A stretch of DNA of 64,000 bases from Thalassovita gelatinovora. GTDB lineage: Bacteria; Pseudomonadota; Alphaproteobacteria; Rhodobacterales; Rhodobacteraceae. The DNA lies in the NCBI RefSeq assembly GCF_001458355.1, contig NZ_CYSA01000015.1, forward strand, positions 708,383 to 772,382. The letters run 5' to 3'. This document shows, piece after piece, positions 19,831 to 27,562 of this stretch. Under the pieces are notes generated by a model. That model had not been told where the DNA came from. It saw nothing but the letters and a program-made list of their open reading frames with translations, and searched no databases. The position numbers and the translations under genes are program-made. Each line of letters begins with the position of its first letter. The first letter of the stretch is position 1.

Positions 19831-19845
19831 TTAATAATCACTTAA
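19831..19845. promoter_or_regulatory. CtrA-type box upstream of the PAS/tsaE/addAB run
   Basis: TTAA-N7-TTAA is present exactly, 43-57 bases upstream of the PAS-protein start and in the 67-base gap after regB. This is the known full binding site of the alphaproteobacterial cell-cycle regulator CtrA. Function here is inferred from the motif only. Confidence 0.45.
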
Positions 19846-19855
19846 GATGAAATCT

Positions 19856-21250
19856 TCATATTTCCAAAGGCCGATTTTCACCAGAAGGAATGGCATTTTC
19901 GTTACTTTGCGCATCGATTTTCCAGCGCGACCAGACGGCTTCGACGATTGCCCCACATCTATCGGAATGAACGCCGGATGACCGGTGTGGGTCGCGTCCA
20001 TTGGCGAAACTCAACTCTGCCCCCGACCGTTCCAGCAGAGTCTTTGCTATGAAAAGACCAAGCCCCATACCTTCGTATTCCGGTCGTTTCGTTGTGCCTT
20101 CTCCACCGCGCCGGCGGCGCATGAACGGGTCGCCGATCCGTCCGATCAAGTGGGGCGGATAGCCCGCGCCGTCATCCATGATGCGGACGCGGATTTGGTT
20201 TTCGTTCCAGCCGGCTTCGACCCAGACATTTTCTGCGGCAAAATCGACCCCGTTCTGGATCAGATTGCGCATCCCGTGGATGATCTCAGGTCGACGCAGA
20301 ATCGAAGGCTGCGATTGCGCATCCAGCCCGTCCGCTATTTCGAAATGCAGCGCCTTGCCACGTTCCAGATGCGGATCCGCCGCTTCGCGCAGTACTGCCA
20401 TCAGAGGTGCCTGACGCAAGTGCAGATCATCCTTACCGGCCTGCCCCATCGACCGCATGATATCACGGCAGCGATCAGCCTGTTCCCGGATCAACCGGGC
20501 GTCTTCTTGCAGTTCGGGCCGATCTTCCAGATCTTCGATCAATTCGGCGCTGGTTAGCTTGATCGTCGCCAGAGGGGTGCCCAACTCATGCGCAGCAGCC
20601 GCCACCACCCCGCCGATATCAGTCAGTTTTTGTTCTCTGGACAGCGCCATATAGGTCGCCTGCAACGCATCGGACATCGCGTGCATTTCAACCGTGACCC
20701 GGCGCGAATAGGCGCCCAGAAACACCACCGCGATCACTGTGGCGATCCAGTTGCCGAAAACAAAAATATCAGGGACCCGCAAAAGAAATCCCTGTTGAGT
20801 TCTGAGAGGAAGATGGAATTCTGCCAACAGCGTTACCGCCAGAATCGCAGTTATACCCAAAAACACAGTCGAGCGCAGCGACAGCGTTGAAGCCGATACC
20901 GTGACCGGCCCGAGGATCAGGATCGAAAATGGATTATGCAACCCACCGGTAAGGTACAAAAGCAGCGATAGCTGAAGCAGATCGAAAAATACCATCAACA
21001 GGTTTTCTGTTTCCGTCAGCCGTTTGTTTTCAGGAAAAATGAACATTGCGATCAGGTTGCCGAGTACCGAAACGGAAATGACCGACAGACAAAGGCTGAT
21101 TTCCAATTGCAGGTCGAAAAAAATCTGTGCAACGAAAATCGCCGTCAACTGTCCTGCAATGGCCGCCCATCTGAGTAAGGTAATCGTGCGCAGCTTGATC
21201 CAGTTGCCGCGCTCGCTTCCCTTGAGTACTTTGAATGTCGTTTCTGCCAT
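19856..21250 (-). CDS. regB: Redox-sensing histidine kinase RegB/PrrB
   Basis: RegB is the global redox sensor kinase of alphaproteobacteria, controlling photosynthesis, respiration and carbon and nitrogen fixation genes. The 464-residue product shows six membrane segments in the first 180 residues and the quinone-site motif GGLHNPF at 102-108. The H-box AAAHELGTPLATIK has phospho-acceptor His221. The redox-active cysteine Cys261 is in QADRCRDIMRSMG, and a HATPase domain contains GMGLGLFIAKTLLERSG. The gene is divergent from senC-regA with a 91-base shared promoter gap, the classical arrangement. Confidence 0.97.
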   Translation of the reverse strand: MAETTFKVLKGSERGNWIKLRTITLLRWAAIAGQLTAIFVAQIFFDLQLEISLCLSVISVSVLGNLIAMFIFPENKRLTETENLLMVFFDLLQLSLLLYLTGGLHNPFSILILGPVTVSASTLSLRSTVFLGITAILAVTLLAEFHLPLRTQQGFLLRVPDIFVFGNWIATVIAVVFLGAYSRRVTVEMHAMSDALQATYMALSREQKLTDIGGVVAAAAHELGTPLATIKLTSAELIEDLEDRPELQEDARLIREQADRCRDIMRSMGQAGKDDLHLRQAPLMAVLREAADPHLERGKALHFEIADGLDAQSQPSILRRPEIIHGMRNLIQNGVDFAAENVWVEAGWNENQIRVRIMDDGAGYPPHLIGRIGDPFMRRRRGGEGTTKRPEYEGMGLGLFIAKTLLERSGAELSFANGRDPHRSSGVHSDRCGAIVEAVWSRWKIDAQSNENAIPSGENRPLEI

Positions 21251-21341
21251 GTGCGACTTCGTCCCGTTGAATTTCTGTGCTTAGTGTTAAATATGCAGGA
21301 AAGACCAAACAATACACCGTTCCCGGACCAAGGATACCATC
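21251..21341. promoter_or_regulatory. Divergent regB / senC-regA promoter region
   Basis: The 91 bases between the two divergent starts must carry both promoters. A stretch GGACCAAGGATACC lies just before the senC ATG and provides AAGGA as ribosome site. I do not see a convincing -35/-10 pair. RegA is known in Rhodobacter to bind this intergenic region and autoregulate. Confidence 0.5.
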
Positions 21342-21974
21342 ATGAACCGTACATTTGTCGCGTCGATTTCGGCTGTTGCCGTCGCTGCCCTGTTGGGGGC
21401 AACTTGGTATGTGACATCCGGCTCGGGTCCGGATGATAAATATGCCGATTGCCGTATCGGCGCAGTTGCTGGGGGAACCAAGATTGGCGGGCCGTTCACT
21501 CTTGTCGACGAAACCGGCAAGACGGTTACCGACAAAGACGTGATCGACAAACCCACCTTGCTCTATTTCGGTTATACTTTCTGTCCGGATGTTTGCCCGC
21601 TGGACAATGCGCGCAATGCCGAAACGATCGAAATACTGGAAAACCGGGGCAAGATCGTGAAGCCGGTATTCATTTCCATCGACCCCGACCGTGACACGCC
21701 GGAATTGTTGGCCGATTTTACCGGTTACCTGCACCCGCGCATGATCGGGCTGACCGGCACTCCGGAACAGGTGAAAGCCGCCAGCCAAGCCTATCGTACC
21801 TTTTATCAGAAACAGGAACCCGAAGCGGGAGACGAAGATTATTACCTGATCGATCATTCAACCTTCACCTATCTTGTGTTTCCTGACGACGGCTTTGTGG
21901 AATTCTTTCGCCGCGATCTGGAACCGGAACAAATGGCTGACAAGGTTCAGTGTTTTCTCGATGCGCATGGTTAG
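21342..21974 (+). CDS. senC: SCO1/SenC copper chaperone
   Basis: SenC (210 residues, also PrrC) is a membrane-tethered thioredoxin-fold protein that delivers copper to cytochrome c oxidase and influences RegB signalling. An N-terminal anchor (VASISAVAVAALLGATWYV) precedes the domain. The copper ligands are CPDVC (Cys81 and Cys85) and the distal His172 in LIDHSTFTYLVF. The sequence IDPDRDTPE is the usual SCO signature. It stands before regA with a gap of 77 bases. Confidence 0.95.
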   Translation: MNRTFVASISAVAVAALLGATWYVTSGSGPDDKYADCRIGAVAGGTKIGGPFTLVDETGKTVTDKDVIDKPTLLYFGYTFCPDVCPLDNARNAETIEILENRGKIVKPVFISIDPDRDTPELLADFTGYLHPRMIGLTGTPEQVKAASQAYRTFYQKQEPEAGDEDYYLIDHSTFTYLVFPDDGFVEFFRRDLEPEQMADKVQCFLDAHG

Positions 21975-22051
21975 GCCGGGATAGTTTGACGCTGGCCATC
22001 CCGCGCTATAATACCAATCAAACCGTGGTCGCGCGACGTTGGAGGATCCAC

Positions 22052-22603
22052 ATGGCTGAGCTTTCTCACGAAATCGGCGAAGACAAATCGCTCTTGATCG
22101 TCGATGACGATGAACCGTTTCTGAAACGGTTGGCGAAAGCCATGGAAAAACGCGGGTTCGAAGTGGAAACCGCCGGTTCCGTCGCTGCCGGCAAAGCTAT
22201 CGCCACCGCTCGCCCGCCGGCCTATGCTGTCTGCGATTTGCGTTTGGAAGACGGCAATGGGCTGGACGTGGTCGAAGTGCTGCGGGAAAAACGCCCGGAC
22301 AGCCGGATCGTGGTGCTGACCGGCTATGGTGCCATCGCCACCGCTGTTGCGGCGGTCAAGATCGGGGCGACCGATTACCTTTCGAAACCCGCAGATGCCA
22401 CCGACATAACCAATGCGCTGCTTGCCGCCGACGATGAAATGCCACCGCCGCCGGAAAACCCCATGAGCGCGGATCGCGTGCGCTGGGAGCATATTCAGCG
22501 GGTGTACGAACTTTGTGATCGCAATGTCAGCGAAACCGCCCGGCGTCTGAACATGCACCGCCGGACGTTGCAGCGCATCCTGGCCAAGCGCAGCCCGCGC
22601 TGA
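22052..22603 (+). CDS. regA: Redox response regulator RegA/PrrA
   Basis: RegA (183 residues, the usual length) is the DNA-binding partner of RegB. The receiver domain has LLIVDDDE and phospho-acceptor Asp62 in AVCDLRLEDGNG. A proline-rich hinge (EMPPPPENP) follows. The C-terminal Fis-type helix-turn-helix NVSETARRLNMHRRTLQRIL is nearly invariant in the family. The start at 22052 is set by GGAGG at 22041-22045; longer frames into senC are not supported. Confidence 0.97.
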   Translation: MAELSHEIGEDKSLLIVDDDEPFLKRLAKAMEKRGFEVETAGSVAAGKAIATARPPAYAVCDLRLEDGNGLDVVEVLREKRPDSRIVVLTGYGAIATAVAAVKIGATDYLSKPADATDITNALLAADDEMPPPPENPMSADRVRWEHIQRVYELCDRNVSETARRLNMHRRTLQRILAKRSPR

Positions 22604-23064
22604 ACACCTCTGAAACATTTGCGCCATCCGTGAATGTTTCCCCAAGTCTGGGCCGACGCACATATGGGCCTCGAAAATCGGGTTTCGCGTCATTGCTGAC
22701 GACAAAATAAGATATTGGGCCAAGCGCAGGCTTTATTGCCTTCATGATTGGGAAATATTCATTTCCGACCCAAACGTCACAGATGATCTACCGAATCTTA
22801 CCGTTAGATCTGACCGATGCCTTCGGATCGTAGATTGGGTTTGCCGCAAACCTGACGGCTTGGGCCGATTCACGGCTGCCCAATCTCTGCACTGCCAACA
22901 AGCTGATAATGTTCGCAGAATGGTCTGAGAACGACCTTAAACTTTAGTTTATCCCGGGTTCATCCACCCTGGGTTCAATGGGATGACAGCAAAAGACATG
23001 GTTCGTTAACCTGAGTTCCGGTCACATCGGTTCGGAAAACAGACAGTTAAAAAGGATCACCAAA
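22604..23064. other. 461-base intergenic region with inverted and direct repeats
   Basis: No gene is seen here. It holds an inverted repeat GGAAAT-N4-ATTTCC at 22751-22766, a near-CtrA box TTAA-N7-TTTA at 22937-22951, and a direct repeat CCCGGGTTCA / CCCTGGGTTCA at 22953-22962 and 22967-22977. A ribosome site AAGGA lies just before the RTX gene start. hvrA, which often follows regA in Rhodobacter, is absent. Confidence 0.5.
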
Positions 23065-24582
23065 ATGTCCCACGGCGACAACGAACACTTCATTTTCACC
23101 TTTGGCGCAAACAATGAGATCATCGCTGTTTCCGAAGTCGATTCTGAGGGCCACGAACAGAACAATCAGATAGAGGCCAACGAAACTTACGAATTGCTTG
23201 GTGATGGTCACGTGGTCAGAACCGAAGCCGAAGACGGAGGGAGTTCAACCACGACCTATGAACAGGACCCGGTTACCAATCTGTGGTTTGAAATCAGCGC
23301 ATCCGACACAGAAAGCGAAGAAGACGGGACCGACAACAGCGGCTATGGCGTGGGTCAAGGCGACCGATATATCTTTACGTTCGACGCTGCAGGTACAACC
23401 GTCACCGGTCTGAGCGAAGTGCATGATAATGGCTATGTCGAACCCGAATGGATTTCGCCGAACGAAACTTACCAGGTTTCTGGTGATTACGTTGTCGAAT
23501 TCGAAACCGAACATAACCTCCAGGAATGGACGATCTACCAACTCGAAGCCGGGACCGGTCAATATGTCGGTGTGGCCGAAGGCTATGGCGCCCTGGACAT
23601 GACCACGCTGGCCGACACGGTGACCGCCGCTGCGACCAGCACCGAATATCAGCGCGAGGACAACGACGACTATTACGAAGATTCCGGTGACGATGATTCT
23701 TTCCATGGTGAGGATGGCGACGACGGCGACGATTACTATCACGGCGGCGAAGGACATGACGGCGTCACCTATATCGGTACCACCAACACCCATGTCGATC
23801 TGCATCTGAACGAAGCACAGAACACCGGTCACGGCTATGACCATTTCGACGGGATCGAAGACATCGAAGCAGGTGAAGGCGATGACCACCTGGAAGGCAA
23901 CGAACAGCGAAACCATCTTAACGGCAATAGCGGTGATGATCATCTGGCGGGCTGGGAAGAGGACGATTCGCTGGAAGGGGGCGACGGCCATGACACGCTG
24001 GATGGCGGTGATGGCAATGATTCGCTGAACGGTGGGAGTTCCGAAAACGACTTGGCCGACCACATCTATGGCGGTTTGGGCAATGACAGCATCGACGGCG
24101 GACATGGCAACGACGCGTTGCACGGTGGTGAAGACGACGACGGGATTGTTGGCGGGTTCGGGTCGGACACTATGGCCGGCAACCAAGGCCATGACCACCT
24201 AGACGGGCAGGCGCTTTCGGATTTGATGTTCGGCGGCGAAGGTGACGACTATCTGAATGGTGGTTTCGGGTTCGACCGGATGAACGGTGGTACCGGGGCC
24301 GACCAGTATTTCCATCTTGGTGTCGAAGATCACGGATCAGATTGGATTCAGGACTATAATGCTGCTGAAGGCGATGTGCTGCTTTTTGGCAATGCGCAGG
24401 CCACAGCCGACCAGTTTCAGGTTAATTTCATCGAAACGCCATTTGCCGGTCAGGTGGATGTCGAGGAAGCTTTCGTCATATATCGTCCAACCGGGCAAGT
24501 TATGTGGGCTCTGATCGACGGTGCTGAACAGGATCAGATAAATGTGGTTATCGGTGGGGAAACCTTCGACCTGCTGGCCTGA
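23065..24582 (+). CDS. Acidic RTX (hemolysin-type Ca2+-binding) protein, probable type I secretion substrate
   Basis: The 505-residue product is very acidic and has no signal peptide. Residues 7-80 and 99-174 are two diverged copies of one domain. Each begins with IFTF, has an internal NETY and ends before an acidic linker; I do not recognise this domain. Residues about 265-415 are RTX nonapeptide repeats of the type GGxGxDxLx, for example GGLGNDSIDGGHGNDALHGG. These bind calcium as a beta-roll outside the cell. The last 80 residues, ending in FDLLA, are the expected location of a type I secretion signal. No transporter genes are nearby. Confidence 0.85.
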   Translation: MSHGDNEHFIFTFGANNEIIAVSEVDSEGHEQNNQIEANETYELLGDGHVVRTEAEDGGSSTTTYEQDPVTNLWFEISASDTESEEDGTDNSGYGVGQGDRYIFTFDAAGTTVTGLSEVHDNGYVEPEWISPNETYQVSGDYVVEFETEHNLQEWTIYQLEAGTGQYVGVAEGYGALDMTTLADTVTAAATSTEYQREDNDDYYEDSGDDDSFHGEDGDDGDDYYHGGEGHDGVTYIGTTNTHVDLHLNEAQNTGHGYDHFDGIEDIEAGEGDDHLEGNEQRNHLNGNSGDDHLAGWEEDDSLEGGDGHDTLDGGDGNDSLNGGSSENDLADHIYGGLGNDSIDGGHGNDALHGGEDDDGIVGGFGSDTMAGNQGHDHLDGQALSDLMFGGEGDDYLNGGFGFDRMNGGTGADQYFHLGVEDHGSDWIQDYNAAEGDVLLFGNAQATADQFQVNFIETPFAGQVDVEEAFVIYRPTGQVMWALIDGAEQDQINVVIGGETFDLLA

Positions 24583-24590
24583 TCCTGCAT

Positions 24591-24617
24591 GGGCAGCCTT
24601 CGGGCTGCCCTTATCAT
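24591..24617 (+). terminator. Intrinsic terminator after the RTX gene
   Basis: GGGCAGCC-TTCG-GGCTGCCC forms a perfect eight-pair stem with a UUCG tetraloop, eight bases after the stop. The following tail TTATCAT is only moderately T-rich. Confidence 0.75.
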
Positions 24618-24749
24618 CGACTGCAATTGGCTGGCGTAGACACGCCGATAGTAGACAGCCCTTATGCCAACGCCGCGCCACCTTGGGGAAACAGTCATGG
24701 GTGGTGTGGTCGGCTACGCAGTAACGGGTGTCAAAATGACAGTGCCATC

Positions 24750-25346
24750 TCAGCAGTCCTGCAGCAACGCTGCGACCCGGTCAGTGTAATCATTGCGCGC
24801 CTCGACCGGGGGACGCAGGCGTATCGCCAGGCCCTCGATCACATTCGAGTCGGGTTTGCCGAATAACTTGTTTGCCTCGGCCATGGTGAAACCGGCGATC
24901 TGGACCGCTTCCATCCAGGCGCTGATGCGGTCTGCCTTCTTGATCTGTTTCTTCACTACTGCGGGGATCGCTGCGGGCAGGCCAAAGCGGATATGAATCG
25001 CCGCGGTCAACCGTTTGTCCAGAACTTCATATTCGGGACCGATCGCCGCCTTGACCGGTGAAATCATATCGCCGATGACATATTCCGGTGCATCATGCAG
25101 CAGCGCGGCCAGTTGCCATTTGACCGGTGCTTGCGGGGTCATGCGGGTATAAAGCTGTTCCACCAGCAGCGAATGTTCGGCTACGGAATAGGCAAAGTCC
25201 CCCTGGGTTTGACCGTTCCAGCGCGCCACAAAGGCCAGTCCGTGCGCGATGTCTGCGATCTCGATATCCATCGGGGTCGGATCCAGCAGATCCAGCCGAC
25301 GACCAGACAACATGCGTTGCCATGCGCGGGGTTGTTTTGCGGCCAT
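24750..25346 (-). CDS. HD-domain phosphohydrolase (YfbR-like)
   Basis: A 198-residue HD-superfamily protein of the YfbR/5'-deoxynucleotidase kind. The metal ligands are in FAYSVAEHSLLV (first His) and AALLHDAPEYVIGD (the HD pair); a later Asp is in KKADRISAWMEA. Members dephosphorylate deoxynucleoside monophosphates. The start at 25346 (MAAKQPRAWQRM) is preferred because GAGGTG stands eight bases upstream. The N-terminal IADIAHGLAFVARWNGQT stretch is conserved among alphaproteobacterial members. The gene is alone and divergent from ahcY. Confidence 0.82.
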   Translation of the reverse strand: MAAKQPRAWQRMLSGRRLDLLDPTPMDIEIADIAHGLAFVARWNGQTQGDFAYSVAEHSLLVEQLYTRMTPQAPVKWQLAALLHDAPEYVIGDMISPVKAAIGPEYEVLDKRLTAAIHIRFGLPAAIPAVVKKQIKKADRISAWMEAVQIAGFTMAEANKLFGKPDSNVIEGLAIRLRPPVEARNDYTDRVAALLQDC

Positions 25347-25421
25347 ATATACACCTCGTGATCTTCCGGGCTTGAGTAACGGGTGAACTTGATTCACGCA
25401 ACGCGACAGCCTTTTACCTCA

Positions 25422-25455
25422 AGAAGGTGTAGAGGGGTGATCCAGAAGGCGTAGA
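25422..25455 (+). promoter_or_regulatory. Direct repeat AGAAGGYGTAGA upstream of ahcY
   Basis: AGAAGGTGTAGA (25422-25433) and AGAAGGCGTAGA (25444-25455) differ at one base and are spaced 22 bases start to start, two helical turns. This placement suits a regulator binding one face of the helix between the HD gene and ahcY. No regulator can be named. Confidence 0.5.
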
Positions 25456-25498
25456 AAACCAATCGCACATTGTGTGAAAAGGGGTCGAATGTTATCTG

Positions 25499-25522
25499 CC
25501 TTGCAAACATGATTGCAAGGAG
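25499..25522 (+). promoter_or_regulatory. Hairpin that covers the ahcY ribosome binding site
   Basis: CCTTGCAA (25499-25506) and TTGCAAGG (25513-25520) are perfect complements around a six-base loop. The right arm contains the AAGG of the AAGGAG Shine-Dalgarno at 25517-25522, so folding would hide it. ahcY starts at 25531. Confidence 0.6.
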
Positions 25523-25530
25523 CCGTCCAG

Positions 25531-26925
25531 ATGGCAAACAACTATATTGTAAAAGACATCAATCAGGCAGAGTTCGGCCGCAAAGAGCTGGACATCGCTG
25601 AAACCGAAATGCCGGGCCTGATGGCCCTGCGTGAAGAATACGGCGACAGCAAGCCACTGAAAGGCGCGCGGATCGCTGGATCGCTGCACATGACAATTCA
25701 GACCGCGGTTCTGATCGAAACGCTGGTGGCGCTGGGCGCCGACGTGCGCTGGGCATCATGCAACATCTTTTCGACCCAGGACCACGCTGCTGCCGCGATT
25801 GCTGCGACGGGTACGCCGGTGTTTGCCATCAAGGGCGAAACACTGGAAGAATACTGGGATTACGCCGACCGCATTTTCATGTTTGATGAAGGTGGCTGCA
25901 ACATGATCCTCGACGATGGCGGCGATGCGACGATGTATATTCTCGTCGGGGCACGGGTCGAAGAAGGTGAAACCGATCTGATCGAAACCCCGACCTCGGA
26001 AGAAGAAGTCGCCTTCTTCGCTCAGATCAAGAAACGCATGAAGGAAAGCCCGGGCTGGTTCGTCAAGCAGCGTCACATGATCCAAGGCGTGTCCGAAGAA
26101 ACCACCACCGGCGTACACCGCTTGTATCAACTGATGGAAAAAGGCCACCTGCCCTTCCCTGCCATCAACGTGAACGATTCTGTCACCAAGTCGAAATTCG
26201 ACAATAAATATGGCTGCAAGGAATCGCTGGTCGACGGCATCCGCCGCGCCACCGACACCATGATGGCCGGCAAGGTTGCCTTGGTCTGCGGCTACGGCGA
26301 TGTCGGCAAAGGGTCCGCCGCATCGCTGCGCGGTGCCGGTGCCCGGGTGAAAGTGACCGAAGTCGATCCGATTTGCGCCCTTCAGGCCGCGATGGACGGG
26401 TTCGAGGTGGTCACGCTGGAAGACGCGGTATCGAGCGCCGATATCTTCATCACCACCACCGGCAACAAGGACATCATCCGCATCGAACACATGCGGGCGA
26501 TGAAAGACATGGCGATCGTCGGTAATATTGGCCATTTCGACAATGAAATTCAGGTCGCAGCCCTGAAGAACCACAAATGGACCAATATCAAGGACCAGGT
26601 GGACATGATCGAAATGCCATCCGGCGCACGGATCATCCTGCTGTCCGAAGGCCGTTTGCTCAATCTGGGCAATGCCACCGGCCATCCGTCCTTCGTGATG
26701 TCGGCCAGCTTCACCAATCAGGTTCTGGCACAGATCGAATTGTTCACCCGCGGCGACGAGTATCAAAACGAGGTCTATATCCTGCCCAAGCATCTGGATG
26801 AAAAAGTCGCCCGCCTGCATCTGGACCGGATCGGCGTCAAACTGAGCAAACTGAGCCAAGAGCAGGCCGAATATATCGGGGTCAGCCCCGAAGGCCCGTT
26901 CAAGCCGGAACACTACCGGTATTGA
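25531..26925 (+). CDS. ahcY: S-adenosylhomocysteine hydrolase
   Basis: AhcY splits S-adenosylhomocysteine into adenosine and homocysteine, keeping the methyl cycle running. The product is 464 residues, the normal bacterial length. Family marks include the active-site stretch near SSCNIF (here [15 protein letters not shown]), [15 protein letters not shown], the NAD-binding [12 protein letters not shown] and the C-terminal KPEHYRY ending. The start at 25531 is chosen for its AAGGAG, which lies within a hairpin. It ends with a strong terminator, so it is probably monocistronic. Confidence 0.98.
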   Translation: MANNYIVKDINQAEFGRKELDIAETEMPGLMALREEYGDSKPLKGARIAGSLHMTIQTAVLIETLVALGADVRWASCNIFSTQDHAAAAIAATGTPVFAIKGETLEEYWDYADRIFMFDEGGCNMILDDGGDATMYILVGARVEEGETDLIETPTSEEEVAFFAQIKKRMKESPGWFVKQRHMIQGVSEETTTGVHRLYQLMEKGHLPFPAINVNDSVTKSKFDNKYGCKESLVDGIRRATDTMMAGKVALVCGYGDVGKGSAASLRGAGARVKVTEVDPICALQAAMDGFEVVTLEDAVSSADIFITTTGNKDIIRIEHMRAMKDMAIVGNIGHFDNEIQVAALKNHKWTNIKDQVDMIEMPSGARIILLSEGRLLNLGNATGHPSFVMSASFTNQVLAQIELFTRGDEYQNEVYILPKHLDEKVARLHLDRIGVKLSKLSQEQAEYIGVSPEGPFKPEHYRY

Positions 26926-26951
26926 GCTGATAACCAGTCCTGAGAGTTGAT

Positions 26952-26984
26952 AAAAACCCCGCCATATCTTGGCGGGGTTTTTAT
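26952..26984. terminator. Strong intrinsic terminator after ahcY
   Basis: AAAAACCCCGCCA (26952-26964) and TGGCGGGGTTTTT (26970-26982) are perfect complements around a five-base loop. It is symmetrical enough to work in both directions. Confidence 0.93.
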
Positions 26985-27171
26985 CTATCAGGTGGGTCTA
27001 CGCTGCTTTCGCAAGACCGGTCAGCGCGAAATCCTACGCCACAGGTCTGCCGATGGGGAAATTCGCTCAAATTTTCCCTTTGTGCATGATGGCAACACGT
27101 CTACCCTGCGAACGCATCTGTATGGGACAGAAATTGCCTTATTGCTAAGCCGGAACGGCGGGAGTGAATTT

Positions 27172-27513
27172 ATGGGAAAGCGGGACGACCTGATCGTGCA
27201 ATATGCCGACGATCTGAAAAATAAATGTGGAATGGATCCGGATATGGATCTGCTGACCAAGGTGACCATCGGATGTGGCCCGGCGATCTATAACGCCGAT
27301 GCGTCGACCGTGGCGGCGACGCAGGAATCTGAGCTCGAAACGGTCAAGACCAACTTCTTGATCAAGAAGCTTGGATTGGAAGACGGCCCTGACTTGATGG
27401 CGGCGATCAATTCGGTGATCGAAACTTATGGCCGTTCCGAGCGTAACAAATACCGCGCTGTGGTCTATTACATGCTGACCAAACATTTCAAAAAAGAAGC
27501 CATTTACGGCTGA
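27172..27513 (+). CDS. DUF2853 family protein
   Basis: A small soluble protein of 113 residues. It opens MGKRDDLIVQYADDL and ends AVVYYMLTKHFKKEAIYG, the pattern of DUF2853, a family of mostly helical proteins of unknown role in marine alphaproteobacteria and bacteroidetes. The start at 27172 has GGAG eight bases upstream. An open frame extends much farther left (to the ahcY terminator) but that part has no ribosome site and an unlikely composition, so it is taken as leader. Confidence 0.8.
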   Translation: MGKRDDLIVQYADDLKNKCGMDPDMDLLTKVTIGCGPAIYNADASTVAATQESELETVKTNFLIKKLGLEDGPDLMAAINSVIETYGRSERNKYRAVVYYMLTKHFKKEAIYG

Positions 27514-27533
27514 TCCGGATGAATTCGGAACAT

Positions 27534-27562
27534 CGCCCCGGTCGGTATCCGGGGCGGTTTTC
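27534..27562 (+). terminator. Intrinsic terminator after the DUF2853 gene
   Basis: CGCCCCGG (27534-27541) pairs with CCGGGGCG (27549-27556) around seven bases and is followed by GTTTTC. It touches the stop of the convergent polysaccharide gene. Confidence 0.8.

Noticed and set aside
23245..24198. A 317-codon minus-strand frame opposite the RTX gene
   Set aside because: Its composition (repeats of Val, Ile, Met) is the antisense of acidic RTX repeats; no start signal or homology.
24729..24741. TGTCA-N3-TGACA palindrome near the end of the HD gene as an operator
   Set aside because: It lies at the 3' side between convergent genes, where no promoter is expected; probably chance.
25398..25530. 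A standard SAH or SAM riboswitch before ahcY
   Set aside because: I could not fit the known conserved cores; only a simple hairpin over the ribosome site is supported.
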